Numbered from the stretch's first letter, positions 1-6,933 are shown. The stretch: DNA of 7,827 bases from Sphingomonadales bacterium (GCA_016872125.1 VHBD01000059.1:1-7827); one strand, 5' to 3'. Made by a program: numbers and translations. Notes: a model not told the origin generated them from the letters alone.

Positions 1-1026
1 AAGCCCTGGCAAACCCATGTCGTAGGATCCTGTCGCTGAAGTGTAATAGGTGTTACCACCAATCGTGAATTTCAGATGCGGCAAAGGCATGGCCGAATCC
101 AAAGGGGCAAAGGGATGTTTGGGATAAACTCGCCCCAACATGGTTAGGTTTCCGTTGGATTGTGGGGGTTGCTGGGCAAATTCCACCACCTTGTTTTCCC
201 GCTGCCACAGGCGTCCGGTCTGAGCATCCACCAGGCAGGCGTAACGATAGGGAATTCCTTGATTATCTTGACCTTCGACCAGGATGTTGTAAACGAGATG
301 GTACGAAACTGTCATGGCTTCTTTGCCGGGAACAGGAAGAATCTTCAAGGCCGGGTCCACCGATACCGCTTGGATATTGGTGATTCCAACAGAGGCCAGG
401 CGTTGAGCTTCTGAGGGACGAATGCTGGCAACAGTAGAGATTTGAATTCCGGGATGCAGCTCGGAGGCCAACCAAACGAGGGCGCCCTCGGGCGTTCTTT
501 TGAAGCCTAAGCGACCGCCGATGACTTGGAGCCCTTGGTGCCATTGTTCAAACCATTGGTAGCGGTATTTGCGGGAAGCATAGGTACTCCCTTCGCGCAA
601 TTCATCCACAGGCATGCCAAAGTCTTGGCACTCCTGACGGACGAAATCTAACACAGGATTGTTACCGGTCATGGGCAAGGCAGGCCCGAAGAGACGATGA
701 GGCTGGCCTGTATGTTGGTCAAAAAGAACGTTCCATTCCGGGTGGCGAGCATGGAAATTGGTCCATGCTTTCCGCGCCCTCCATTGCCCTTGCAAATTCG
801 CCTCGTAAGGGGTAGGTGCAGGTAGGCGTATTTCGAGTGGATCGGGCGAATCCTCGGTCAGTTGGCTGGCCTGAGCGCCATGTCCAGTTTGTGCCTGAGC
901 GCCAAGTTCGGCTTGTTTTGGGGCGCACTTGGTAACCCCATGGGCATACGTTGGGGTGCACAAAAACAAGTTGCTTGCTATGAGGGCACAGCAAAGACTA
1001 ATCCATACGGTTCGAGGGTGTTGCAT
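1..1026 (-). CDS. Secreted protein with FTP (fungalysin/thermolysin propeptide)-like region, N-terminal part only
   Basis: An open frame runs without a stop from an ATG at 1026 to the window edge, giving 342 residues; the C-terminus is missing. Residues 1-28 look like a type I signal peptide: Arg5, a hydrophobic stretch from about 7 to 23, and likely cleavage after Thr-Tyr-Ala (26-28). A polar linker follows. Residues about 125-285 resemble the FTP/PepSY-like propeptide fold of secreted M4/M36 metallopeptidases: GLQVIGGRLGF (165-175), then a Ser-Glu-Ala helix start near 205, then LVYNILVE (244-251) and LVDAQTGRLW (265-274). Residues 298-336 (GRVYPKHPF, then GGNTYYTSATGSY) resemble the small beta domain that follows such regions in Bacteroidota exported proteins. 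No HExxH zinc motif is visible, but a catalytic domain could lie beyond the edge. The start was chosen because the signal peptide begins there. A near-consensus -7 box (TAATATTG, minus strand, 1051-1044) lies 17 bases upstream, without a convincing -33. The domain call is from pattern recognition and is moderately sure; the function is unknown. Confidence 0.72.
   Translation of the reverse strand, partial: MQHPRTVWISLCCALIASNLFLCTPTYAHGVTKCAPKQAELGAQAQTGHGAQASQLTEDSPDPLEIRLPAPTPYEANLQGQWRARKAWTNFHARHPEWNVLFDQHTGQPHRLFGPALPMTGNNPVLDFVRQECQDFGMPVDELREGSTYASRKYRYQWFEQWHQGLQVIGGRLGFKRTPEGALVWLASELHPGIQISTVASIRPSEAQRLASVGITNIQAVSVDPALKILPVPGKEAMTVSYHLVYNILVEGQDNQGIPYRYACLVDAQTGRLWQRENKVVEFAQQPPQSNGNLTMLGRVYPKHPFAPLDSAMPLPHLKFTIGGNTYYTSATGSYDMGLPGL
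869..916. repeat. Two-copy 24-bp tandem repeat in the linker of the secreted protein
   Basis: The 12-mer GCCTGAGCGCCA occurs at 869-880 and 893-904. The two 24-bp units (869-892 and 893-916) agree at about 20 of 24 positions. The period is a multiple of three, so the reading frame is kept. On the minus strand the units encode roughly AELGAQAQ and TGHGAQAS, in the low-complexity linker between the signal peptide and the folded region. It looks like a recent small in-frame duplication with no evident regulatory role. Confidence 0.7.
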
Positions 1027-1300
1027 CTTCCAAAATTCAATCCCAATATTACACCCGGTTCTTCGTGAATCTTGCGTTAAAATCACATCCTGAGGCTCTC
1101 TGTGGTTCACTCAAGGATTTGTGGGGCATGCCTGTTGAAGAAGATGCAGATGGACTGTCTTCAAAGACTTACAGGATTAGACGGTATACCCTGTGCATGA
1201 CAATTTGGCAGAGGCGGTGGGTATTTCAGGGTAAAAGCGGTTTTTATCTGGATTGGCAGGGTCTTTGAGGTGGGTATTTTGACCTTTTAAATTTAAGTCC
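1027..1300. other. Divergent intergenic region between the secreted-protein gene and grpE
   Basis: These 274 bases separate two divergent genes and should hold promoters for both. A short open frame at 1065-1268 (67 codons) has no recognisable content and is not called. I see no CIRCE heat-shock operator (TTAGCACTC...GAGTGCTAA), no tRNA-like fold and no strong hairpin with a T-run. The last 30 bases before grpE are AT-rich and lack a Shine-Dalgarno site, as is common in Bacteroidota. Confidence 0.6.
1253..1281 (+). promoter_or_regulatory. Weak candidate grpE-dnaJ promoter, Bacteroidota type
   Basis: TTG at 1253-1255 is followed after 19 bases by TATTTTG at 1275-1281, one base short of the Bacteroidota -7 consensus TAnnTTTG. 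Transcription would start near 1285-1288, leaving a leader of about 14 bases before grpE. The match is imperfect and could be chance in an AT-rich leader, so this is only a candidate. Confidence 0.28.
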
Positions 1301-1861
1301 ATGTCGGAATCCGAACCAAAAACCAACGCTCATCCAACCGATGAAAATGCCAACAACGAGGCTCAGGAGGTCATCGAACAGGAAACAAGGGGGGAAGAGA
1401 AAGGCGCACAAGACCAGTCCAACGACCTAAATCTTCAGCTGGAGGAGTCCAAACAAAAATATCTGTACTTGCTATCGGAATTTGAAACCTACAAAAGACG
1501 GATGGCGCGCGAGCGCATTGACCTGTTTCGCAACGCCGGGAAAGACCTCATCGTCGAGTTGCTGCCGGTATTGGACGATTTTGAGCGCGGTTTAGAAGTC
1601 ATGAGCCAATCTTCCGATGTGGTCGCCATCCGCGAAGGGGTGGATTTAGTTTACCAAAAATTCAACAATCTTTTGACCCAAAAAGGCCTTCAGCCCATCG
1701 TTTCTGTTGGGGCCGAATTTGATGTCGAAAAGCATGAGGCCATATCCCGCATGCCGGCCTCCAGTCCGGACCAAATTAACAAGGTGGTGGCCGAGGTTGA
1801 AAAAGGTTATCTGCTCAACGAGCAGGTTTTACGTTTTTCGAAAGTGATCGTTGGTGTTTAA
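1301..1861 (+). CDS. grpE: GrpE, nucleotide exchange factor of DnaK
   Basis: A cytoplasmic co-chaperone that dimerises and opens the DnaK nucleotide-binding domain to release ADP, resetting the Hsp70 folding cycle. The 186-residue product has the usual GrpE plan. It starts with an acidic, disordered N-terminus (about 1-40). A long helix follows (about 40-90) containing YLYLLSEFETYKRRMARER (50-68), matching the family's signature helix, and then LLPVLDDFERGL (87-98). The C-terminal beta-wing domain carries GAEFDVEKHEAISR (137-150) and ends in LNEQVLRFSKVIVG. Length is normal for the family. The ATG at 1301 gives a complete protein; no better upstream start is seen. dnaJ begins 28 bases after the stop, so the two are almost certainly co-transcribed. 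The pair without adjacent dnaK or hrcA suggests the DnaK gene lies elsewhere. No heat-shock operator was recognised upstream. Confidence 0.96.
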   Translation: MSESEPKTNAHPTDENANNEAQEVIEQETRGEEKGAQDQSNDLNLQLEESKQKYLYLLSEFETYKRRMARERIDLFRNAGKDLIVELLPVLDDFERGLEVMSQSSDVVAIREGVDLVYQKFNNLLTQKGLQPIVSVGAEFDVEKHEAISRMPASSPDQINKVVAEVEKGYLLNEQVLRFSKVIVGV

Positions 1862-1889
1862 TTGGGTCACTTTAATTTAATCCGGTGTT

Positions 1890-3020
1890 ATGGCCAAGCG
1901 TGACTATTACGAAGTGTTGGGGGTAGGCCGGCAGGCCGGCGAAGACGAAATCAAAAAAGCCTACCGCAAAGCGGCCTTGCAGTTTCACCCCGACAAGAAC
2001 CCGGGCGATGCCAAGGCCGAAGAAAAATTCAAGGAGGCGGCCGAAGCCTACGAAGTCCTGAGCAATTCGGATAAACGATCTCGTTACGATCGTTTTGGCC
2101 ATCAAGGGGTTGACCCAGGTATGGGCGGTGGAGGCGGAGGTTTTTCGATGGAAGATATTTTCTCCCAATTCGGGGATGTCTTTAGCGAAGGTTCGCCTTT
2201 TGAGGGATTTTTTGGTGGCGGTGGACGTGGTGGTCGTAGGGCCAACCGGGGGGCTAATTTGAGGATACGGGTTAAGTTGACTTTGGAAGAAATTGCCAAA
2301 GGCGTTGAGAAAAAGGTCAAGGTCACCAAGGCGGTTCCTGCAGAGGGAGTGACGTACAAAGCCTGTGCAACCTGCGGGGGTACCGGACAGATTCAGCGAA
2401 TCACGAACACAATTTTAGGTCAAATGCGTACGGCCAGTACCTGTCCCCACTGCGAAGGCAGTGGTCAAATGGTGGATCGTCGCCCACCCGGTGTGGACCC
2501 GGATGGTCTGCAACGCAAGGAGGAAGTGATTTCGGTTCAAATCCCGGCAGGGGTGGCCGAAGGCATGCAACTTAGCGTATCGGGTAAGGGCAATGCCGGT
2601 CGCAACGGGGGGCAGCCTGGGGATTTGATTGTTTTGGTCGAGGAAGAACCCCATCCACATTTCAAGAGGGACGGGAACCATGTGCTCTATGACCTGCCCG
2701 TTTCGGTGGTTCAAGCGGCCATCGGGGATCAAATTGAGGTGCCCACGCTGGACGGGCGGGCCCGCATTCGGTTGGAGCCGGGGACCCAACCCGGGAAATT
2801 GCTTCGCCTCAAGGGTAAAGGATTACCCGCGGTCAATGCGTATGGTCGCGGTGATCTGATCATTTTTGTCAATGTTTTTGTGCCGACCAAGCTTTCCAAG
2901 GAGGAGAAGGAAACCTTGGAAAAATTGGGTTCCTCTGAAAATTTCAAGCCCACCAACGCCGACGATACCGGGAAATCCTCGTTTTTTGACCGAATGAGGG
3001 ACTTTTTCCAACACGATTGA
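1890..3020 (+). CDS. dnaJ: DnaJ co-chaperone with a reduced zinc-finger region (two of four CxxCxGxG motifs)
   Basis: J-domain co-chaperone that delivers unfolded clients to DnaK and stimulates its ATPase. The product is 376 residues. The J domain (about 1-70) has the essential HPD at 33-35. A Gly/Phe-rich stretch spans about 75-120 and contains MEDIFSQFGDVF (87-98). The C-terminal client-binding domains follow (about 122-345), with AGVAEGMQLSVSGKGNAG (220-237) and EPGTQPGKLLRLKGKGLP (296-313). A typical type A DnaJ has four CxxCxGxG motifs. Here only CATCGGTG (159-166) and CPHCEGSG (185-192) exist, and these four cysteines are the only ones in the protein. By alignment to memory of Bacteroidota DnaJ, the retained pair is motifs 2 and 3, which form zinc centre II. 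Motif 1 is deleted, and motif 4 is replaced by a cysteine-free segment (196-210) with no alternative frame that restores it. The rest is intact and the frame is open, so it is not a decaying gene. It sits 28 bases after grpE. CbpA is excluded because that family lacks the zinc region entirely. Confidence 0.95.
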   Translation: MAKRDYYEVLGVGRQAGEDEIKKAYRKAALQFHPDKNPGDAKAEEKFKEAAEAYEVLSNSDKRSRYDRFGHQGVDPGMGGGGGGFSMEDIFSQFGDVFSEGSPFEGFFGGGGRGGRRANRGANLRIRVKLTLEEIAKGVEKKVKVTKAVPAEGVTYKACATCGGTGQIQRITNTILGQMRTASTCPHCEGSGQMVDRRPPGVDPDGLQRKEEVISVQIPAGVAEGMQLSVSGKGNAGRNGGQPGDLIVLVEEEPHPHFKRDGNHVLYDLPVSVVQAAIGDQIEVPTLDGRARIRLEPGTQPGKLLRLKGKGLPAVNAYGRGDLIIFVNVFVPTKLSKEEKETLEKLGSSENFKPTNADDTGKSSFFDRMRDFFQHD

Positions 3021-3023
3021 GCG

Positions 3024-3031
3024 TATCTTTG
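3024..3031 (+). promoter_or_regulatory. Bacteroidota-type -7 promoter box for metH-metF
   Basis: TATCTTTG is an exact match to the Bacteroidota primary-sigma -7 consensus TAnnTTTG. It lies four bases after the dnaJ stop, and the predicted transcription start (about 3034-3038) coincides with the first base of the riboswitch P1 helix. The expected -33 TTTG is not clear; the matching position falls in a T-rich run near 3002-3007 at the end of dnaJ. The placement makes chance less likely, but this is inferred from sequence only. Confidence 0.6.
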
Positions 3032-3036
3032 CGGCA

Positions 3037-3161
3037 GCTTATCCAGAAGGACGGAGGGAACGGCCCTACGATGTCCTGGCAACCGCAAGCGACAGGCTGC
3101 TGTCGATTGGTCCGGTGCCAAATCCGTTGCTTCAGACAACAACTTGAAGCAGCCGATAAGC
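3037..3161 (+). promoter_or_regulatory. SAM-I (S-box) riboswitch aptamer upstream of metH
   Basis: The RNA leader binds S-adenosylmethionine and controls the methionine-synthesis genes that follow. All core S-box elements are visible. P1 pairs GCTTATC (3037-3043) with GATAAGC (3155-3161). P2 pairs AGGAC (3048-3052) with GTCCT (3073-3077), enclosing the conserved GAGGGA (3054-3059) and GGCCC (3062-3066). The invariant GGCAACC is at 3078-3084. P3 pairs CGACAG (3090-3095) with CTGTCG (3100-3105) around a GCTG loop. GGTGCCAAATCC (3114-3125) is the conserved P3-P4 junction. P4 pairs GCTTCA (3129-3134) with TGAAGC (3145-3150). The P2-loop GG (3062-3063) can pair with CC at 3112-3113, as in the known pseudoknot. 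The aptamer begins 16 bases after the dnaJ stop. It is in the right orientation and place for metH, and an intrinsic terminator follows, so an OFF switch is expected at high SAM. Confidence 0.96.
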
Positions 3162-3201
3162 AGGAGTAACCGTCCAAACAAGCGACGGGGACCACTGCAG
3201 C

Positions 3202-3220
3202 CCGCATCCTGCGGATAAGC
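3202..3220 (+). promoter_or_regulatory. Predicted antiterminator segment of the SAM riboswitch expression platform
   Basis: GGATAAGC (3213-3220) repeats the P1 3' strand and can pair with GCTTATCC (3037-3044). TCCT (3207-3210) can pair with AGGA (3048-3051), half of P2. Together this gives 12 base pairs around a small internal loop, and it ties up the first bases of the terminator's 5' arm (3217-3220). A local hairpin, CCGCA (3202-3206) with TGCGG (3210-3214), could compete and hold the segment back. The pairings are seen directly; their role is inferred. Confidence 0.6.
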
Positions 3221-3243
3221 CACACGAAAGTATGGCTTTTTTT
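3217..3243 (+). terminator. Intrinsic terminator of the SAM riboswitch, overlapping the first possible metH start
   Basis: AAGCCA (3217-3222) pairs with TGGCTT (3233-3238). The stem continues as AC (3224-3225) with GT (3230-3231) around a GAAA tetraloop (3226-3229), after one unpaired base on each side. A run of seven T (3237-3243) follows directly. This is a standard Rho-independent terminator. It lies 55 bases after the aptamer and ends at the base before the ATG at 3244. No other terminator follows dnaJ, so it probably also ends grpE-dnaJ transcripts when SAM is bound. Confidence 0.85.
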
Positions 3244-6200
3244 ATGCACCAAAAATTGAAAGAAGCCCTTGCCCAACGCATTCTGGTGTTGGACGGGGCC
3301 ATGGGTACTCAAATTCAGTTACGCAAACTGACCGAGGCGGATTATCGTGGCCAGCGATTTGCGGATTGGCCTCGCGATGTTCAGGGCAACAACGAATTGC
3401 TCAGCCTGAGCAGGCCCGATATCATCGCCCAAATTCACCGGGATTACCTGGAGGCCGGGGCGGATATTTTGGAGACGAATACCTTCAATGCGCAGCGTAT
3501 CTCCATGGCCGATTACGGCATGGAAGAATTGAGTTATGAACTTAACGTGGCATCGGCTCGTTTGGCCAAAGAACAGGCTGATTTGATCACGGCCATGAAT
3601 CCAAACAAGCCTCGTTTTGTGGCGGGTGCTATAGGGCCGACCAACAAAACCGCCAGCATAAGCCCGGATGTCAACAACCCCGGTTTTCGCTCGGTGTATT
3701 TTATGGAATTGGTCGAAGCCTATACCGAGCAAATTCGTGGCTTGGTGGATGGAGGCGTGGATATTCTTTTGGTGGAGACGATTTTTGATACGCTGAACGC
3801 CAAAGCGGTGCTTTATGCCATCGATCATTTTTTTCGGGAAAAGGAACAAGAGCCCTTGCCGATTATGGTGAGTGGAACCATCACCGACAACAGCGGTCGT
3901 ACGCTCTCCGGGCAAACGGTGGAAGCCTTTTTTTATTCGCTATCGCACCTTCCCCTATTGAGCATAGGATTGAATTGTGCGCTGGGAGCCAGACAAATGC
4001 GACCCCACCTGCAGGCCCTTTCGGCCTGCTCCCATTTTGGGGTCTCGGCTCATCCCAACGCCGGATTGCCCAATGCTTTTGGAGCCTATGACGAAGACGC
4101 TGAAACCATGTGTTTACAAATTCGAGAATTTTTGCAGGAATCCTTGGTGAATATTATTGGGGGTTGTTGTGGAACCGGACCGGAGCACATTCGAGCGATT
4201 GCCGAGGAGGCAGCCCACTTTAAGCCTCGTCCTTTGCCTGATTTGCAGCCTCGATTGAGTTTGTCCGGCTTGGAACCTTTGGTGGTTCGGGAGGAAACTA
4301 ATTTTGTCAATATCGGCGAAAGAACCAATGTTACCGGATCGCGTGCTTTTGCTCGTTTGATTCGCGATGACCGCTTCGAAGAAGCGGTGGAGGTTGCCCG
4401 TCAGCAGGTCGAGAACGGGGCCCAAATGATCGATGTCAACTTTGACGAGGGGATGATTGATTCGGTCGCGGCGATGGTTCGTTTTTTGAATCTCATAGCG
4501 GCAGAGCCGGATATTGCCCGTGTTCCGGTGATGATTGATTCGTCCCGATGGGAGGTTTTGGAGGCGGGTTTGGCTTGTGTTCAAGGCAAAGCTGTGGTCA
4601 ATTCCATTTCACTCAAAGAAGGGGAAGCCGTCTTTTTGGACCATGCCCGCACGGTTCGTTCCTACGGCGCTGCGGTGGTGGTCATGGCCTTCGACGAACA
4701 AGGTCAAGCCGATTCCTTGGAGAGACGCATAGCCATTTGCCAAAGAGCCTACGGTTTACTCATCGAGAAAGCGGGCTTCCCACCACAAGACATCGTATTT
4801 GATCCGAACATTCTAACGGTCGCGACGGGTATCGAAGAGCACCAGAATTACGCAGTGGATTTCATCCAAGCTACGGCCTGGATCAAGGCGAATCTTCCCT
4901 TGGCCAAGGTGAGTGGAGGGGTTTCTAATATTTCTTTTTCGTTCAGGGGGAACGATAAGGTCCGGGAGGCGATGCACTCCGCTTTTTTGTACCATGCGAT
5001 TCGGGCAGGATTGGATATGGGTATCGTCAATGCCGGACAAATCGAAGTTTACGACCAAATTGAACCGGTTCTCTTGGAGCATGTCGAAGATGTGTTACTA
5101 AATCGACGTTCCGATGCGACAGAGCGCTTGGTTAACCTGGCCGAGTCCTACAAAGGCACCCAGGCCAAGCAAGGCCAAGGTAAGGATTTGTCATGGCGCG
5201 AAAAGGCTGTAAGAGAGCGTCTTACCCACGCTTTAGTCAAAGGGCTGGACGAGTACATTGTGGAAGATGTGGAGGAGGCACGTTTGGAATTCGATAAGCC
5301 CCTGCACTTGATTGAAGGCCCCCTTATGGACGGGATGAATGTGGTAGGAGATTTGTTTGGCGAAGGTAAGATGTTCTTACCCCAGGTAGTCAAAAGTGCG
5401 CGGGTTATGAAAAAGGCCGTCGCCGTGCTGTTACCTTATTTGGAAGCCGAAAAAGAAAGAGCAGCCGCAGCCGGAGAATCTGGCGATTTGTCCAACAAAG
5501 GGCGTATTCTGATGGCCACGGTCAAAGGTGATGTGCACGATATCGGCAAGAACATCGTGGGGGTGGTGCTGCAATGCAACAATTATGAGGTGGTGGATTT
5601 GGGAGTGATGGTGCCCACCGATCGAATTTTGGAAGCCGCTGTGGAGCACCAAGTGGATATCATTGGCTTATCGGGCTTGATTACTCCCTCGCTGGATGAA
5701 ATGGTGGGTGTGGCCAAGGAGATGGAGCGTCGTGGTATGCGTATTCCTTTGCTCATCGGTGGAGCAACTACCTCCAAAGCGCATACGGCAGTCAAAATAG
5801 CCCCGACTTATGGGGGAACGGTGGTCCATGTATTGGATGCCAGCCGTTCGGTTCCGGTGGTTTCAACTTTGCTCAGCCCCGATCAACGTCCTGCTTTTGC
5901 GGAGCGAAACCGCCAAGAACAAGACACTATGCGGGAAGGTTACCTCAACCGAGCCGCCGCCAAAAACATGCTGACCTTGGAACAGGCCCGGGCCAGGGCA
6001 TGGAAAGGAGATTGGTTGAATTACCAACCCGCAATTCCCCAACTCCTAGGAGTGCAACAGGAACTGGCATGGCCTTTGGAGGAATTGGTCGATTATATCG
6101 ATTGGACACCTTTTTTTCAAGCATGGGAATTGCACGGCCGTTACCCGGATTTGCTCCAAGATGAGGTAGTGGGAGAAGCCGCTACCAAATTGTTTGAGGA

Positions 6201-6924
6201 TGCCCAAGCGATGCTGAATTCATTGGTATCTCAGAATTTATTGACTGCCAAAGCCGTATGGGGTTTATTCCCGGCGTGCACCGTTTCAGGCGATTGTTTG
6301 GTCATGGATGGTCGTTGGGAATTTCCGATGTTACGACAACAAAGTGCCAAGGCCGGGGATCTACCCAATTTTTGCCTGACGGATTTTGTGGCCCCTCAAG
6401 AAAGCGGGCTTCAGGATTGGGCAGGTACGTTTGCCGTAGGGATTTTTGGGGCTGAAGAATTGGCCCGGCAATACCAAAAAGACCATGATGATTTTTCGGC
6501 GATTATGGTCAAAGCCCTGGCCGATCGCTTGGCCGAAGCTTTGGCCGAAGCCTTGCATGCCAAGGTAAGGCAGGAGGATTGGGGTTACGCCCCCATGGAG
6601 CAGTACAGCAACACCGATTTGATCGCCGAAAAGTACCAGGGCATACGGCCGGCACCGGGTTACCCCGCCTGCCCGGATCATTTGGATAAGCCGACCATCT
6701 GGAAAATGTTGGAGGTCGAGGAGAGGCTGGGCATGCAATTGACCGAGAGTTTGGCCATGACCCCTGCCGCAGCGGTATCCGGGTTCTATTTGGGGCATCC
6801 CCAGGCCAAGTATTTTGGGGTGGGTAAGATTGCCCAGGATCAATTGGAAGATTACGCGCTACGCCGCGGTGTGGATTTGGAAGAGGCCAAACGCTGGTTG
6901 GCCCCCGTTTTGTTGGACGTCTAA
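3244..6924 (+). CDS. metH: Cobalamin-dependent methionine synthase MetH, full length
   Basis: Transfers a methyl group from 5-methyltetrahydrofolate through methylcobalamin to homocysteine, giving methionine and tetrahydrofolate in the cytoplasm. All four modules are present in order (numbered from 3244, 1226 residues; E. coli MetH is 1227). The homocysteine domain (about 1-325) has zinc ligands Cys245 in GLNCALG and Cys308-Cys309 in GGCCGTG. The folate domain (about 350-615) opens with FVNIGERTNVTGS. The cobalamin cap and Rossmann domains (about 640-880) carry the B12 ligand motif DVHDIG (763-768, His765), then SGLITPSLDE and GGATTSKAHT. The reactivation domain (about 890-1226) has the SAM-binding RPAPGYPACP (1135-1144) and YLGHPQAKYFGVGKI. 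The latter implies repair of oxidised cobalamin by SAM and a reductant such as flavodoxin. An in-frame ATG at 3232 would add four residues (MAFF), but it lies inside the terminator stem, so 3244 is preferred. metF follows after nine bases. Expression should be repressed by SAM through the riboswitch upstream. Confidence 0.98.
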   Translation: MHQKLKEALAQRILVLDGAMGTQIQLRKLTEADYRGQRFADWPRDVQGNNELLSLSRPDIIAQIHRDYLEAGADILETNTFNAQRISMADYGMEELSYELNVASARLAKEQADLITAMNPNKPRFVAGAIGPTNKTASISPDVNNPGFRSVYFMELVEAYTEQIRGLVDGGVDILLVETIFDTLNAKAVLYAIDHFFREKEQEPLPIMVSGTITDNSGRTLSGQTVEAFFYSLSHLPLLSIGLNCALGARQMRPHLQALSACSHFGVSAHPNAGLPNAFGAYDEDAETMCLQIREFLQESLVNIIGGCCGTGPEHIRAIAEEAAHFKPRPLPDLQPRLSLSGLEPLVVREETNFVNIGERTNVTGSRAFARLIRDDRFEEAVEVARQQVENGAQMIDVNFDEGMIDSVAAMVRFLNLIAAEPDIARVPVMIDSSRWEVLEAGLACVQGKAVVNSISLKEGEAVFLDHARTVRSYGAAVVVMAFDEQGQADSLERRIAICQRAYGLLIEKAGFPPQDIVFDPNILTVATGIEEHQNYAVDFIQATAWIKANLPLAKVSGGVSNISFSFRGNDKVREAMHSAFLYHAIRAGLDMGIVNAGQIEVYDQIEPVLLEHVEDVLLNRRSDATERLVNLAESYKGTQAKQGQGKDLSWREKAVRERLTHALVKGLDEYIVEDVEEARLEFDKPLHLIEGPLMDGMNVVGDLFGEGKMFLPQVVKSARVMKKAVAVLLPYLEAEKERAAAAGESGDLSNKGRILMATVKGDVHDIGKNIVGVVLQCNNYEVVDLGVMVPTDRILEAAVEHQVDIIGLSGLITPSLDEMVGVAKEMERRGMRIPLLIGGATTSKAHTAVKIAPTYGGTVVHVLDASRSVPVVSTLLSPDQRPAFAERNRQEQDTMREGYLNRAAAKNMLTLEQARARAWKGDWLNYQPAIPQLLGVQQELAWPLEELVDYIDWTPFFQAWELHGRYPDLLQDEVVGEAATKLFEDAQAMLNSLVSQNLLTAKAVWGLFPACTVSGDCLVMDGRWEFPMLRQQSAKAGDLPNFCLTDFVAPQESGLQDWAGTFAVGIFGAEELARQYQKDHDDFSAIMVKALADRLAEALAEALHAKVRQEDWGYAPMEQYSNTDLIAEKYQGIRPAPGYPACPDHLDKPTIWKMLEVEERLGMQLTESLAMTPAAAVSGFYLGHPQAKYFGVGKIAQDQLEDYALRRGVDLEEAKRWLAPVLLDV

Positions 6925-6933
6925 AAAAATGTT

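Noticed and set aside
160..544. Short frames on both strands over the left end
   Set aside because: They overlap the continuous minus-strand frame 1026-1, which has a signal peptide and family-like motifs; the short frames are shadows of it.
1065..1268. A 67-codon plus-strand frame in the intergenic region before grpE
   Set aside because: Its composition is odd, with several Trp and no domain. It has no ribosome-binding signal and sits where divergent promoters are expected.
1027..1300. Possible CIRCE heat-shock operator before grpE
   Set aside because: CACTC occurs once (near 1108-1112) but without the inverted partner at the required nine-base spacing.
2340..2530. Frameshift as the cause of the missing DnaJ zinc motifs
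   Set aside because: The two other plus-strand frames across 2475-2519 give no CxxC motif, and the downstream client-binding domain continues in the same frame with normal family sequence.
3188..3200. ACCACTG resembling part of the cobalamin-riboswitch B12 box, which would suit metH
   Set aside because: Only a few bases match, the rest of the B12 box and the roughly 200-base cobalamin fold are absent, and the leader is fully explained by a SAM-I aptamer and its platform.
3319..3915. A 198-codon open frame on the minus strand
   Set aside because: It is antisense to the homocysteine domain of metH and has no recognisable motif or initiation context.
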